The notes beneath the pieces are model-generated. The model was not told the origin of the DNA. It did not search any database and saw only the letters and a program-made list of their open reading frames with translations. A DNA stretch of 64,000 nt from CAVXEH01 sp963805305 (GTDB taxonomy: Bacteria; Chloroflexota; Limnocylindria; QHBO01). The DNA lies in the NCBI GenBank assembly GCA_963805305.1, contig CAWDTM010000008.1, positions 310,001-374,000 on the forward strand. Direction: 5' to 3'. Positions within the stretch are counted from its first letter, which is position 1; each line of letters starts with the position of its first letter. Of the stretch, positions 55,002 to 63,335 are shown one piece after another. Made by a program: the position numbers and the translations under genes.

Positions 55002-56194
55002 CGGCGAACGCCACGGGCGACCACGAGAACCTGGTCGAGGTCGAGAACCTCAAGGTCCACTTCCCGATCACTGCGGGAATCTTCCAGCGCGAGATCGGCC
55101 GGGTGCGGGCGGTGGACGACATCAGCTTCGAGATCCGCAAGGGCGAGACGTTCGGCCTCGTGGGGGAGTCCGGTTGCGGGAAGAGCACCACCGGCCGGGC
55201 CGTGATCCGGCTGCGCAACCCGACCGAAGGGACGGTTCGCTTCGACGGCCGGGACCTGATCACGCTGAACCGCAACGAGCTGCGCGCCATGCGTCGCCGA
55301 ATGCAGATCATCTTCCAGGACCCGTACTCGAGCCTCAATCCGCGCATGACGGTCGGCTCGATCATCTCCGAGCCCATCGAGACCCACAACCTGGTGCCGG
55401 CCAAGGGCCGCAGCGACCGGGTCAAGGAGCTGCTGCGGCTCGTGGGTCTCAACCCGAACTACACGAACCGGTACCCGCACGAGTTCTCGGGTGGCCAGCG
55501 CCAGCGCATTGGGGTGGCCCGTGCCCTCGCGGTGGAGCCGGAGTTCATCGTCTGCGACGAGCCGATCTCGGCGCTCGACGTCTCGATCCAGGCGCAGGTG
55601 CTGAACCTGCTGATCGAGCTGCGCGAGCAGTTCGGCCTCACGTACCTGTTCATCGCCCATGACCTTTCGGTGGTCCGGCACATCAGCGATCGGGTGGGGG
55701 TGATGTACCTGGGCAAGCTGGTCGAGATCGGCCCGCCCAGCCGGATCTACGAGACGCCGGCTCACCCGTACACCCGCGCGCTCCTCTCGGCGGTCCCCAT
55801 CCCCGACCCGAAGGCCGAGCGACGCCGAAAGCGGGTGATCCTCACCGGTGACGTCCCGTCGCCGGCCAATCCTCCGAGCGGATGCCGTTTCCACACCCGC
55901 TGCTGGCTCTACGAACGGCTGGGACGCCCCGAGAACTGCCGCACCGATGACCCGGAGCTGCGGATGGTGGGCGGCGACCATCGGGCTGCGTGCCACTATG
56001 CAGAGGAAGCGCTCAAGAGCGACGTGGGCGTGGCCCAGGTCGTGGTCGGATCGCCGGTCCCGGAGCTCAATGCGACCGCTGCGGCCATGGCCGCGCGGGA
56101 AGCATCGGACCGTGACGACGCTGGACGAACAAGCGGAAGGCAGGCTGCTGCGGAGCCCGCCGAACCGGAGCCCTCGCGAACGGGAGAGGAGTAG
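54998..56194 (+). CDS. oppF: Peptide ABC transporter ATPase OppF
   Basis: A 398-aa ATPase. KVHFPITAGIFQREIG is the OppF-type start, Walker A GESGCGKST is at 56-64, and EFSGGQRQRIGVARAL plus EFIVCDEPISALDVS complete the site. The C-terminal Cys motif GCRFHTRCWLY is present. The last 55 residues (from about 344) are Ala/Glu-rich and not conserved. It is coupled to oppD. Confidence 0.9.
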   Translation: MTANATGDHENLVEVENLKVHFPITAGIFQREIGRVRAVDDISFEIRKGETFGLVGESGCGKSTTGRAVIRLRNPTEGTVRFDGRDLITLNRNELRAMRRRMQIIFQDPYSSLNPRMTVGSIISEPIETHNLVPAKGRSDRVKELLRLVGLNPNYTNRYPHEFSGGQRQRIGVARALAVEPEFIVCDEPISALDVSIQAQVLNLLIELREQFGLTYLFIAHDLSVVRHISDRVGVMYLGKLVEIGPPSRIYETPAHPYTRALLSAVPIPDPKAERRRKRVILTGDVPSPANPPSGCRFHTRCWLYERLGRPENCRTDDPELRMVGGDHRAACHYAEEALKSDVGVAQVVVGSPVPELNATAAAMAAREASDRDDAGRTSGRQAAAEPAEPEPSRTGEE

Positions 56195-56234
56195 CGCGCA
56201 GCAGGGGATATCGGTGGGTGGCAGGCACTGGTAA

Positions 56235-56254
56235 GGTGGCCACCCCAATTGACG
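56235..56254 (+). promoter_or_regulatory. Possible operator and -35 of the second transporter operon
   Basis: Palindrome GGTGGCCACC (56235-56244) just before TTGACG (56249-56254). No good -10 follows at 16-18 nt, so the promoter is uncertain. Confidence 0.3.
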
Positions 56255-56331
56255 TCAGGCGTCGAAGGCGCGGCTCGATCCACGGCCGGCGCGACGAGGA
56301 AACTTCGAATCGATTAGCGGAGGGTTACCGA

Positions 56332-58068
56332 ATGCGGAAATGGAGATCGTTCTCCATGGTCATCGCTCTCGGCCTCGTCCTCGCCGCCTGCGGCGGGACC
56401 GGCCAGAGCGCATCACCATCGACACAGGCGAGCGCATCCGAGCCGGCGATGAGCGAGACGCCGTTCTCGGCAATGAGCTATCCGGAGACGGCGGTCGATT
56501 GCACGGCCAATGGCTACACCGGGGAGTTCAAGCAGATCAAGTCGCTCGACGCGAACACCGTCGAGTTCGACCTGTGCTACCCGGACGGCTCGTTCCTGTC
56601 CAAGGTCGCCTTCACGGCGTTCCAGATCCAGGACTCGGACTACCTGAACCAGGCCATGGCCAACCACCTGATTCTGGCCAAGCCGGTCGGGACCGGTCCG
56701 TACATGCTGGAGAGCTGGTCGCGTGGTGACAGCATCACGCTGGTCGCCAACCCCAACTACACCGGCGACAACGCGCCCAAGGTCAACAAGGTCGTCTTCA
56801 AGTGGAGCGACCAGGCGGCACAGCGGCTCGTCGAGCTGCAGTCGGGCACGGTCGACGGCATCGATAACCCCGGCACCGATGACATCGCCGCCATCAAGGC
56901 CGATTCGAACCTCGCGCTCTACGCGCGCGCCGGCCTGAACGTCTTCTACCTGGGGATGAACAACAACCCCAAGGTCACCGGCTTCGACAACAGCAAGAAC
57001 CCGTTCAAGAACGAGAAGGTTCGCCAGGCGCTGGCGATGGGTATCGACCGGCAGCGGATCGTGACCAACTTCTACCCCGAGGGTTCGACGGTCGCCGACT
57101 ACTTCACGCCATGCGAGATCAAGTACGGCTGCGTGGGTGACAAGTGGTACGACTTTAACGCGGCGCAGGCGAAGCAGCTGCTCACCGACGCCGGCTATCC
57201 GAACGGCTTCAGCACCACGATCGCGCTGCGCGACGTGGTCCGTGGCTACCTCCCGGATCCGACCTCCGTCGCCCAGGAGATCCAGACCCAGCTGAAGAAC
57301 AACCTGAACATCTCCGCCACGATCGACGTGCAGGAGTCGGGGGCCTTCCTCGACAACGCGAGCGCCGGCCTGCTGACCGGCCTGCACATGCTGGGCTGGG
57401 GAGCGGACTATCCCGACCAGACCGACTTCGTGGACTATCACTTCGGGCAGGGCGCATCAGATCAGTTCGGTGACAAGTTCCCCGACCTGGTCGACGCCAT
57501 CAAGAAGGGCGCCCAGTCGTCCGACGATGCGACCCGGCAGGCCGCCTACGTCGACGTCAACAACCTGATCAAGCAGCACGTTCCGATGATCCCGATCGCG
57601 CACGGCGCCTCAGCGACGGCCTTCCAGGCCGACGTCGAGGGCGCGTACGCGGCCCCGCTCACCGACGAGCGCTTCTACGTCATGAAGCCGGGTGACCGGG
57701 ACCAGCTGGTGTGGATGCAGAACGCCGAGCCGATCAGCCTCTACTGTGGAGACGAGACCGACGGCGAGACCTTCCGTATCTGCGAGCAGATCAACCAGGG
57801 CCTGTACACGTACAAGATCGGCGGGACCGACCCGATTCCCGAGCTTGCGACGGAGTGCACGGCGAGCACGGACAACCTGACCTGGACCTGCAAGCTCAAG
57901 GAGGGCGTCAAGTTCTCCAACGGCGCCACGTTCGACGCGAACGACGTCGTGAACTCGTACGCCCTGCAGTGGGATCTCAAGAACCCGCTGCACATCGGAC
58001 GAACGGCGGCTTTCGACTACTGGAGCGCCCTGTGGGGTGGCTTCCTGAACGCGGAGCCCGCCTCCTGA
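56332..58068 (+). CDS. Peptide ABC transporter substrate-binding lipoprotein with circularly permuted SBP_bac_5 order
   Basis: A 578-aa lipoprotein (lipobox LVLAAC, GGAGG 8 nt before ATG 56332). After a linker, residues about 62-100 match the middle of the family N-lobe (IKSLDANTVEFDLCYPDGSF). Then come GTGPYMLESWSRGDSI, EKVRQALAMGIDRQRI and GWGADYPDQTDFVDYHFG (about 355-372). Residues about 457-573 then supply what is normally N-terminal: LVWMQNAEPISLYCGDE, ICEQINQGLYTYKIGG and LTWTCKLKEGVKFSNGATFD, ending at DYWSALWGGFLN. In normal members that end leads straight into the segment found here at residue 62, so the order is a clean permutation. Eight Cys besides the lipid Cys may form disulfides. 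It belongs with oppBCDF at 58165-62422. Confidence 0.8.
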   Translation: MRKWRSFSMVIALGLVLAACGGTGQSASPSTQASASEPAMSETPFSAMSYPETAVDCTANGYTGEFKQIKSLDANTVEFDLCYPDGSFLSKVAFTAFQIQDSDYLNQAMANHLILAKPVGTGPYMLESWSRGDSITLVANPNYTGDNAPKVNKVVFKWSDQAAQRLVELQSGTVDGIDNPGTDDIAAIKADSNLALYARAGLNVFYLGMNNNPKVTGFDNSKNPFKNEKVRQALAMGIDRQRIVTNFYPEGSTVADYFTPCEIKYGCVGDKWYDFNAAQAKQLLTDAGYPNGFSTTIALRDVVRGYLPDPTSVAQEIQTQLKNNLNISATIDVQESGAFLDNASAGLLTGLHMLGWGADYPDQTDFVDYHFGQGASDQFGDKFPDLVDAIKKGAQSSDDATRQAAYVDVNNLIKQHVPMIPIAHGASATAFQADVEGAYAAPLTDERFYVMKPGDRDQLVWMQNAEPISLYCGDETDGETFRICEQINQGLYTYKIGGTDPIPELATECTASTDNLTWTCKLKEGVKFSNGATFDANDVVNSYALQWDLKNPLHIGRTAAFDYWSALWGGFLNAEPAS

Positions 58069-58101
58069 GGGGCTACCCGAGTAGTACCCTCTAGCACTGC
58101 T

Positions 58102-58138
58102 CGGAGGGGCGTCGTCCCGTCGGGACGACGCCCCTCCG
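58102..58138 (+). terminator. Long perfect hairpin after the permuted binding-protein gene
   Basis: A 17-bp perfect stem (58102-58118 with 58122-58138) closes on a 3-nt GTC loop and is followed by GCTTTCC, without a real U-tract. It stands 34 nt after the stop and 26 nt before the permease, in the same position as the hairpins of the first operon. Confidence 0.7.
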
Positions 58139-58164
58139 CTTTCCAAGCCAGCTGACGACGGGCG

Positions 58165-59241
58165 ATGCTGCGTTTCATCCTTCGACGCCTGCTCCTCGCG
58201 ATACCCGTTCTGTTCGGGGTGATCTTCGTTGTCTTCGCCCTGTCCAGGCTGATCCCCGGTGATCCGTGCCGGGCGCAGCTCGGCGAGAAGGCGACCCCGG
58301 CCGTGTGCGAGGCGTTCATCCACCGCTACGGCTTCGACCAGCCGATCCCGGTCCAGTTCGGCGTCTACCTGGGCAACCTGGCGCAGGGCGACTTCGGAAC
58401 CTCGATCAAGTACGGGCGACCGGTGACGACCGTCCTCTGGGAGCGGCTGCCGGTGACCGTCGAGCTGACGGTCATGGCTCTCGTCTTTGCCACCATCGTG
58501 GGGATCCTGCTGGGCGTCCTGTCCGCGGCACGACGCAACTCGATCTATGACGTCGTCACGATGCTCTTCGCCAACATCGGCATCTCGATCCCGGTCTTCG
58601 TGCTGGGTCTCGTGCTGGCCTGGCTCTTCGGCGTCGTCCTCCGCGACTCGCCGATCTCGCTGCCGCCATCCGGGCGATTCACGGCCGGGATCGTACCGGT
58701 GCCGCTCACGGTGGCCTGGGGCCTGACCGGCCTGCAGGGTCCGCTGCGCGCGTTCGCGGACTTCGTGTCGAACACCGCGATCCTCAACGCGCTGCTCACC
58801 GCGCAGTGGAAGGTCCTGGGTGACGCCCTGCGGCACATGATCCTGCCCGCCCTGGCACTGGGCACCATTCCACTCGCGATCATCGCGCGCATGACGCGCT
58901 CCTCGCTCCTCGACGTGCTGGGTCTCGACTACATCCGCACAGCCCGCGCGAAGGGGCTCTCCGAGCGCCTGGTGATCCTCCGGCACGGGCTGCGCAATGC
59001 GCTCCTGCCGGTGGTGACCGTCATCGGCCTCTCCCTGGGCGGCCTGCTGTCGGGCGCCGTCCTGACGGAGACGATCTTCAACCTCGCCGGAGTCGGGCGC
59101 ACCCTGGTGGACGCCATCACCGGCCGTGACTACCCGGTCATCCAGGGCATGACCCTGGTGACGGCGGTCATGTACCTGATCATCAACCTCGTGGTGGACG
59201 TGAGCTACGCCTACCTCGACCCACGCATCAGGCTGAGCTGA
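58165..59241 (+). CDS. oppB: Peptide ABC transporter permease OppB (second set)
   Basis: A 358-aa permease, longer than the first OppB because of an extracytoplasmic insert (about residues 160-200, SPISLPPSGRFTAGIVP region). MLRFILRRLLLAIPVLFGVIFVVFALSRLIPGDP (seen as FILRRLLLAIPVLFG and LSRLIPGDP) is typical. The EAA loop is DYIRTARAKGLSERLVILRHGLRNALLPV, seen as YIRTARAKGL and GLRNALLPV. Six helices. It pairs with the OppC at 59245. Confidence 0.88.
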   Translation: MLRFILRRLLLAIPVLFGVIFVVFALSRLIPGDPCRAQLGEKATPAVCEAFIHRYGFDQPIPVQFGVYLGNLAQGDFGTSIKYGRPVTTVLWERLPVTVELTVMALVFATIVGILLGVLSAARRNSIYDVVTMLFANIGISIPVFVLGLVLAWLFGVVLRDSPISLPPSGRFTAGIVPVPLTVAWGLTGLQGPLRAFADFVSNTAILNALLTAQWKVLGDALRHMILPALALGTIPLAIIARMTRSSLLDVLGLDYIRTARAKGLSERLVILRHGLRNALLPVVTVIGLSLGGLLSGAVLTETIFNLAGVGRTLVDAITGRDYPVIQGMTLVTAVMYLIINLVVDVSYAYLDPRIRLS

Positions 59242-59244
59242 CCC

Positions 59245-60198
59245 GTGGCCACCAGCACGCCCACCATCGAGCAGGCCGAGGAGCTCCTGAACGCGCGCCC
59301 GGCGAACCTGTGGCGCGACACGCTCCGCAACATCCTTTCCCAGCGTTCCGCCCAGGTGGGCCTGGTGCTGCTGGGGATCGTGGTGGCGATGGCCCTCTTC
59401 GCGCCGCTCATCGCGCCGTACGACCCAATCAAGAGCGTCCTGGATCTCGGGGAGACGCGGATCACGGGGGCCGTTCGCAATGCGCCGCCGTGCATCCACC
59501 TGCTCGGATGCTCCGCGGACAAGGCGGAGCACCTCCTGGGCCTCGACTCGAACCTTCGTGACGAGTTCAGCCGCGTGATCTACGGCTCCCAGATCAGCCT
59601 GCGGGTGGGCTTCCTCACTGTTGGCCTGGCGATCATCGTGGGCACCATCCTGGGCGCCATCGCTGGTTTCGCCGGTGGCTGGACGGACAACATCATCATG
59701 CGCCTGATGGACGTCCTGCTGGCCTTCCCGGCCCTCGTGCTGGCCATCGCGATCGTCGTGGTCCTCGGACCGGGCCTGATCAACGCCCAGTACGCGATCG
59801 CCATCGTCGCCATCCCGGTCTACGCCCGCGTCATGCGGGCATCGGTCCTGTCCATCAAGGAGCGGGACTTCGTCACCGCGTCGCGAGCGCTGGGCGAGTC
59901 GTCCATCGGGATCCTGTGGCGGCGGATCCTGCCCAATGCCCTGACACCGCTCATCGTGCAGGGCACGCTGGGCATCGCGGGCGCCATCCTCGACGTGGCG
60001 GCGCTGTCCTTCATCGGTCTCGGCGCCCAGTATCCGCAGGCCGAGTGGGGATCCATGATCGGCTCGGCGCGGAACGTGGTCTTCGTCGCGCCGTGGCTGG
60101 TGATGGGACCCGGCGCCATGATCGCGGTCACCGTGCTTGGCTTCAACCTGCTCGGCGACGGACTGCGGGACGCGCTGGACCCGAGGTTGAACCGATGA
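59245..60198 (+). CDS. oppC: Peptide ABC transporter permease OppC (second set)
   Basis: A 317-aa permease. LLGLDSNLRDEFSRVIYGSQISLRVG, seen as LDSNLRDEFSRVIYGSQIS, is the OppC signature with an Asn-Leu variant of the usual GTDxxGRD. The EAA loop is DFVTASRALGESSIGILWRRILPNA, seen as VTASRALGES and RRILPNA. A pair of Cys (CIHLLGC) stands just before the second helix. It overlaps oppD by ATGA. Confidence 0.88.
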   Translation: MATSTPTIEQAEELLNARPANLWRDTLRNILSQRSAQVGLVLLGIVVAMALFAPLIAPYDPIKSVLDLGETRITGAVRNAPPCIHLLGCSADKAEHLLGLDSNLRDEFSRVIYGSQISLRVGFLTVGLAIIVGTILGAIAGFAGGWTDNIIMRLMDVLLAFPALVLAIAIVVVLGPGLINAQYAIAIVAIPVYARVMRASVLSIKERDFVTASRALGESSIGILWRRILPNALTPLIVQGTLGIAGAILDVAALSFIGLGAQYPQAEWGSMIGSARNVVFVAPWLVMGPGAMIAVTVLGFNLLGDGLRDALDPRLNR

Positions 60199-61238
60199 CC
60201 ATCACCGAGCTCTCCGAGCCGCCACGCGTGGTCGGGAGACCCGGGGATCGCCTGCTCGAGGTGCGGGACCTGCGAACCAGCTTCGAGACGCGCGACGGCG
60301 TCGTGCGGGCCGTCACCGGCATCGACTTCCACGTCGACCGCGGGGAGATCCTGGGCCTGGTGGGTGAGTCCGGCTGTGGGAAGAGCGTGACCAGCCTCTC
60401 GCTGCTGCGCCTCATCGCTCCGCCCGGCCGCATCGAGGCGGGCGAGGTCGTGTTCGACGGGCAGGACCTGATGACCCTCAAGTCGAAGGAGATGCGCGCC
60501 CTGCGCGGCGATCGGATCAGCATGATCTTCCAGCAGCCGACGAGCAGCCTGAACCCGGTCTTCAACGTGGGCATGCAGCTGCGCGAGGTGCTGGAGCTCC
60601 ACCGCAACATGAAGCGCAAGGCAGCGGACGATCGGGCCGCCGAGCTCCTCCGGATGGTCGGAATCCCGGATCCGATGCGTCGCCTCTCCGCGTTTCCCCA
60701 TTCGCTCTCGGGCGGGATGGCACAGCGGGTCATGATCGCCATGGCCCTCGCCTGCGAGCCCGAGCTGCTCATCGCCGACGAGCCGACGACCGCGCTGGAC
60801 GTCACGATCCAGGCCCAGATCCTGGACCTGATGCGCGCGCTCCAGCACGAGACCGGGACCGCCATCATCCTGATCACCCACGACCTCGGCGTGGTCGCCG
60901 AGATGGCCGACCGGGTGGCGGTCATGTATGCCGGCGAGATCGTGGAGCAGGCGGACGTCACCTCCCTGTTCGCGAGGCCGCAGCATCCGTACACCCAGGG
61001 CCTCATCGGCTCCGTCCCGACCCTGGGCGTCCAGAAGGAGGAGCTGACGACGATCCCCGGTTCGGTGCCCAACCTGATCGACCTGCCCGAGGCCTGCCGC
61101 TTCGCGCCGCGCTGCGTCGCCCGCGTCGAGCGGAACGTGCCGCACTGCGATGAGATCCACCCGGAGCTGCGCGAGGCCCGTGACGGACACGAGGTGCGCT
61201 GCTGGATGTACCACGAGCCGGACGGTACGCTCCGATGA
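60195..61238 (+). CDS. oppD: Peptide ABC transporter ATPase OppD (second set)
   Basis: A 347-aa ATPase. Walker A GESGCGKSV is at 57-65, the signature is SLSGGMAQRVMIAMAL, Walker B ELLIADEPTTALDVT. The C-terminal Cys motif ACRFAPRCVARVERNVPHC is complete. It overlaps both oppC and oppF by ATGA. It shares its overall layout with the first OppD but lacks that protein's N-terminal extension. Confidence 0.9.
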   Translation: MTITELSEPPRVVGRPGDRLLEVRDLRTSFETRDGVVRAVTGIDFHVDRGEILGLVGESGCGKSVTSLSLLRLIAPPGRIEAGEVVFDGQDLMTLKSKEMRALRGDRISMIFQQPTSSLNPVFNVGMQLREVLELHRNMKRKAADDRAAELLRMVGIPDPMRRLSAFPHSLSGGMAQRVMIAMALACEPELLIADEPTTALDVTIQAQILDLMRALQHETGTAIILITHDLGVVAEMADRVAVMYAGEIVEQADVTSLFARPQHPYTQGLIGSVPTLGVQKEELTTIPGSVPNLIDLPEACRFAPRCVARVERNVPHCDEIHPELREARDGHEVRCWMYHEPDGTLR

Positions 61239-62422
61239 CGCCCACCACGCGCGCCGACGGGCCGTTGGTCCAGGTCGAGCACCTGACCGAGTACTTCCCC
61301 ATCACCGGCGGGATCCTGCAGCGCCGCCGGGGGGACGTGAAGGCGGTCGACGACGTGAGCTTCACCATCCAGCGCGGCGAGACGCTGGGCCTCGTCGGCG
61401 AGTCGGGCTGCGGAAAGACGACGATCGGCAGGCTCCTGCTGCGTCTCCTCGACCCCACCGGTGGTTCGATCACCTTCGACGGCCAGGAGATCAGCTCCCT
61501 GCGCGGCGCGGCGCTCAAGCCGTTCCGCCGGCGGATGCAGATCATCTTCCAGGACCCGTTCGCCTCGCTCGACCCGCGGGCTCCCATCGGATCCTCGATC
61601 GGAGAGGGGCTGCGGATCCACGGCATCGGCTCGGTGGCGGAGCGGCGCGACCGCGTCGCACGAATGATGCAGCTGGTCGGATTGCAGTCGTACCACGCGA
61701 GGCGCTACCCCCACGAGTTCTCCGGCGGGCAGCGCCAGCGGATCGGGATCGCGCGGGCGCTCGTCCTGGAGCCCGACCTGCTCGTCTGCGACGAGCCGGT
61801 CAGCGCGCTCGATGTCTCGATCCAGGCGCAGGTCCTCAACCTCCTTCGCCAGCTGCAGCGCGACCTGGGCCTCACCTACCTGTTCGTCGCCCACAACATG
61901 GGCGTCGTCGAGCACATCAGCGACCGGGTGGCGGTCATGTACCTGGGAACGCTGGCCGAGATCGCCCCACGGGAACGGATCTATGCGACGCCGCAGCACC
62001 CGTACACCATCGCGCTGCTCTCCGCCGTGCCGGTGGCGGACCCGGGGGCGCGAGCGCGGCAGCGGCGCATCATCCTGCTTGGCGACGTCCCGTCGCCGGT
62101 CAACCCGCCCTCGGGCTGCCGCTTCCACACGCGCTGCTGGCTGCGCCAGCAGCTGGGCAATCCCGAGCGCTGCGTCACCGAGCGACCGGTGGTCCGCGAG
62201 CTTCACCCCGAGCACGGCGTCGCCTGCCACTACGCCGAGGAGCTCGCGGAGCCGACACGCCGGGAGCAGCTGGTCAGCGCGGCCGCCTCCGTCAGCTCAG
62301 CGCGCACGGTGGGGGACGAGGAGTCGGTGTCTCCGCCGCCGATGCCGCCCGCTCAACGGCCGGGCGAGTTCCCGAGCGTCGACAATGCGTCGGACGAGGA
62401 GGCCGCTGCTCGGCTAGGCTGA
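61235..62422 (+). CDS. oppF: Peptide ABC transporter ATPase OppF (second set)
   Basis: A 395-aa ATPase. EYFPITGGILQRRRG is OppF-like, Walker A GESGCGKTT is at 55-63, then EFSGGQRQRIGIARALVLEP, DLLVCDEPVSALDVS and GCRFHTRCWLRQQLG. The C-terminal 60 residues are Pro/Ala-rich. It ends the second operon; the nitrilase-type gene starts 4 nt later and may be read from the same mRNA. Confidence 0.9.
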   Translation: MTPTTRADGPLVQVEHLTEYFPITGGILQRRRGDVKAVDDVSFTIQRGETLGLVGESGCGKTTIGRLLLRLLDPTGGSITFDGQEISSLRGAALKPFRRRMQIIFQDPFASLDPRAPIGSSIGEGLRIHGIGSVAERRDRVARMMQLVGLQSYHARRYPHEFSGGQRQRIGIARALVLEPDLLVCDEPVSALDVSIQAQVLNLLRQLQRDLGLTYLFVAHNMGVVEHISDRVAVMYLGTLAEIAPRERIYATPQHPYTIALLSAVPVADPGARARQRRIILLGDVPSPVNPPSGCRFHTRCWLRQQLGNPERCVTERPVVRELHPEHGVACHYAEELAEPTRREQLVSAAASVSSARTVGDEESVSPPPMPPAQRPGEFPSVDNASDEEAAARLG

Positions 62423-62426
62423 CCGC

Positions 62427-63335
62427 GTGCAGTACCGCGTCGCCCTCGCCCAGATCGCCCCGCGCCTCGGCGACCTCGCGGGGAACCTCGACCTCGTCGC
62501 AACCCGGGCCGCGGAGAGCGCCGCCGGGGGAGCCGATCTGGTCGTCTTCCCGGAGCTCGCGCTGACCGGGTACCTCCTCTCCGACCTCGTGCCGGAGGTG
62601 GCCATGCGGGCCGACGACCCTCGCCTGCTGGCCTTGGGGGCCGACCTGCCCGAAACCAGCGTGGCGGTGGGCTTCGTGGAGGAGACGCGGGCGCATCGGT
62701 ACTGCAACTCCGTGGCCCTGCTGCGGGGCGGCGAGCTGCTGGGCCTGCACCGCAAGGTCTATCTGCCCACCTACGGCCTCTTCGACGAGTCACGGTTCAC
62801 GCACCCCGGGCACCAGATCCGGACCACCGACGTGGGCGATCCGCTGCGACGCATCGGCCTCAGCGTCTGCGAGGACTTCTGGCATCCCTTCGTGCCCATG
62901 CTCCAGGCCCAGGACGGCGCGCTGCTCCTCGTGAACGTGGCCGCCGGACCGGCGCGCGCTCCCGGGAGCGAGGCGGGGCTGGCGGCGGTTGCCGGGTGGC
63001 ACCGCATGCAGGAGACGTATGCGCTGCTCGGGACCGTGGCCGTCGCCTTCTGCAACCGCGTCGGCAACGAGGAGGGGCTGACCTTCTGGGGCGGATCGCG
63101 CCTCCTGGGTCCCGACGGGACGGTCATCGTCGAGGCCCCCCTCTACGAGGAGGCGGTCGTCACCGGCATCCTCGAGACGGACGACCTGCGCATGCAGCGC
63201 TACGCGCTGCCACTGGTGGCCGACGAGCGCCTGGAGCTCGTGCGTCGCGAGATCGACCGGATCATCGCGGAACGTGCCGAGCTGCCCCCGCCGGCCGATG
63301 AGGACGGCGGCGACAGTCCGGGACCACGCGGGTGA
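62427..63335 (+). CDS. Nitrilase-family glutaminase partner of NAD+ synthase
   Basis: A 302-aa C-N hydrolase. The catalytic triad is visible: Glu43 in FPELALTGYL, Lys110 in LHRKVYLPTYG and Cys148 in SVCEDFWHP. In glutamine-dependent NAD+ synthases this domain releases ammonia from glutamine; YLPTYGLFDE is characteristic of that group. Here it is a separate protein. GTG 62427 follows the oppF stop closely, and its own stop overlaps the next gene (GTGA), so the two are made together. Confidence 0.85.
   Translation: MQYRVALAQIAPRLGDLAGNLDLVATRAAESAAGGADLVVFPELALTGYLLSDLVPEVAMRADDPRLLALGADLPETSVAVGFVEETRAHRYCNSVALLRGGELLGLHRKVYLPTYGLFDESRFTHPGHQIRTTDVGDPLRRIGLSVCEDFWHPFVPMLQAQDGALLLVNVAAGPARAPGSEAGLAAVAGWHRMQETYALLGTVAVAFCNRVGNEEGLTFWGGSRLLGPDGTVIVEAPLYEEAVVTGILETDDLRMQRYALPLVADERLELVRREIDRIIAERAELPPPADEDGGDSPGPRG

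Noticed and set aside
53886..62422. Similarity between the two OppD and OppF genes as a recent DNA duplication
   Set aside because: The proteins share family motifs but differ throughout, including extensions and linkers. There is no long identical DNA, so the duplication, if any, is old.
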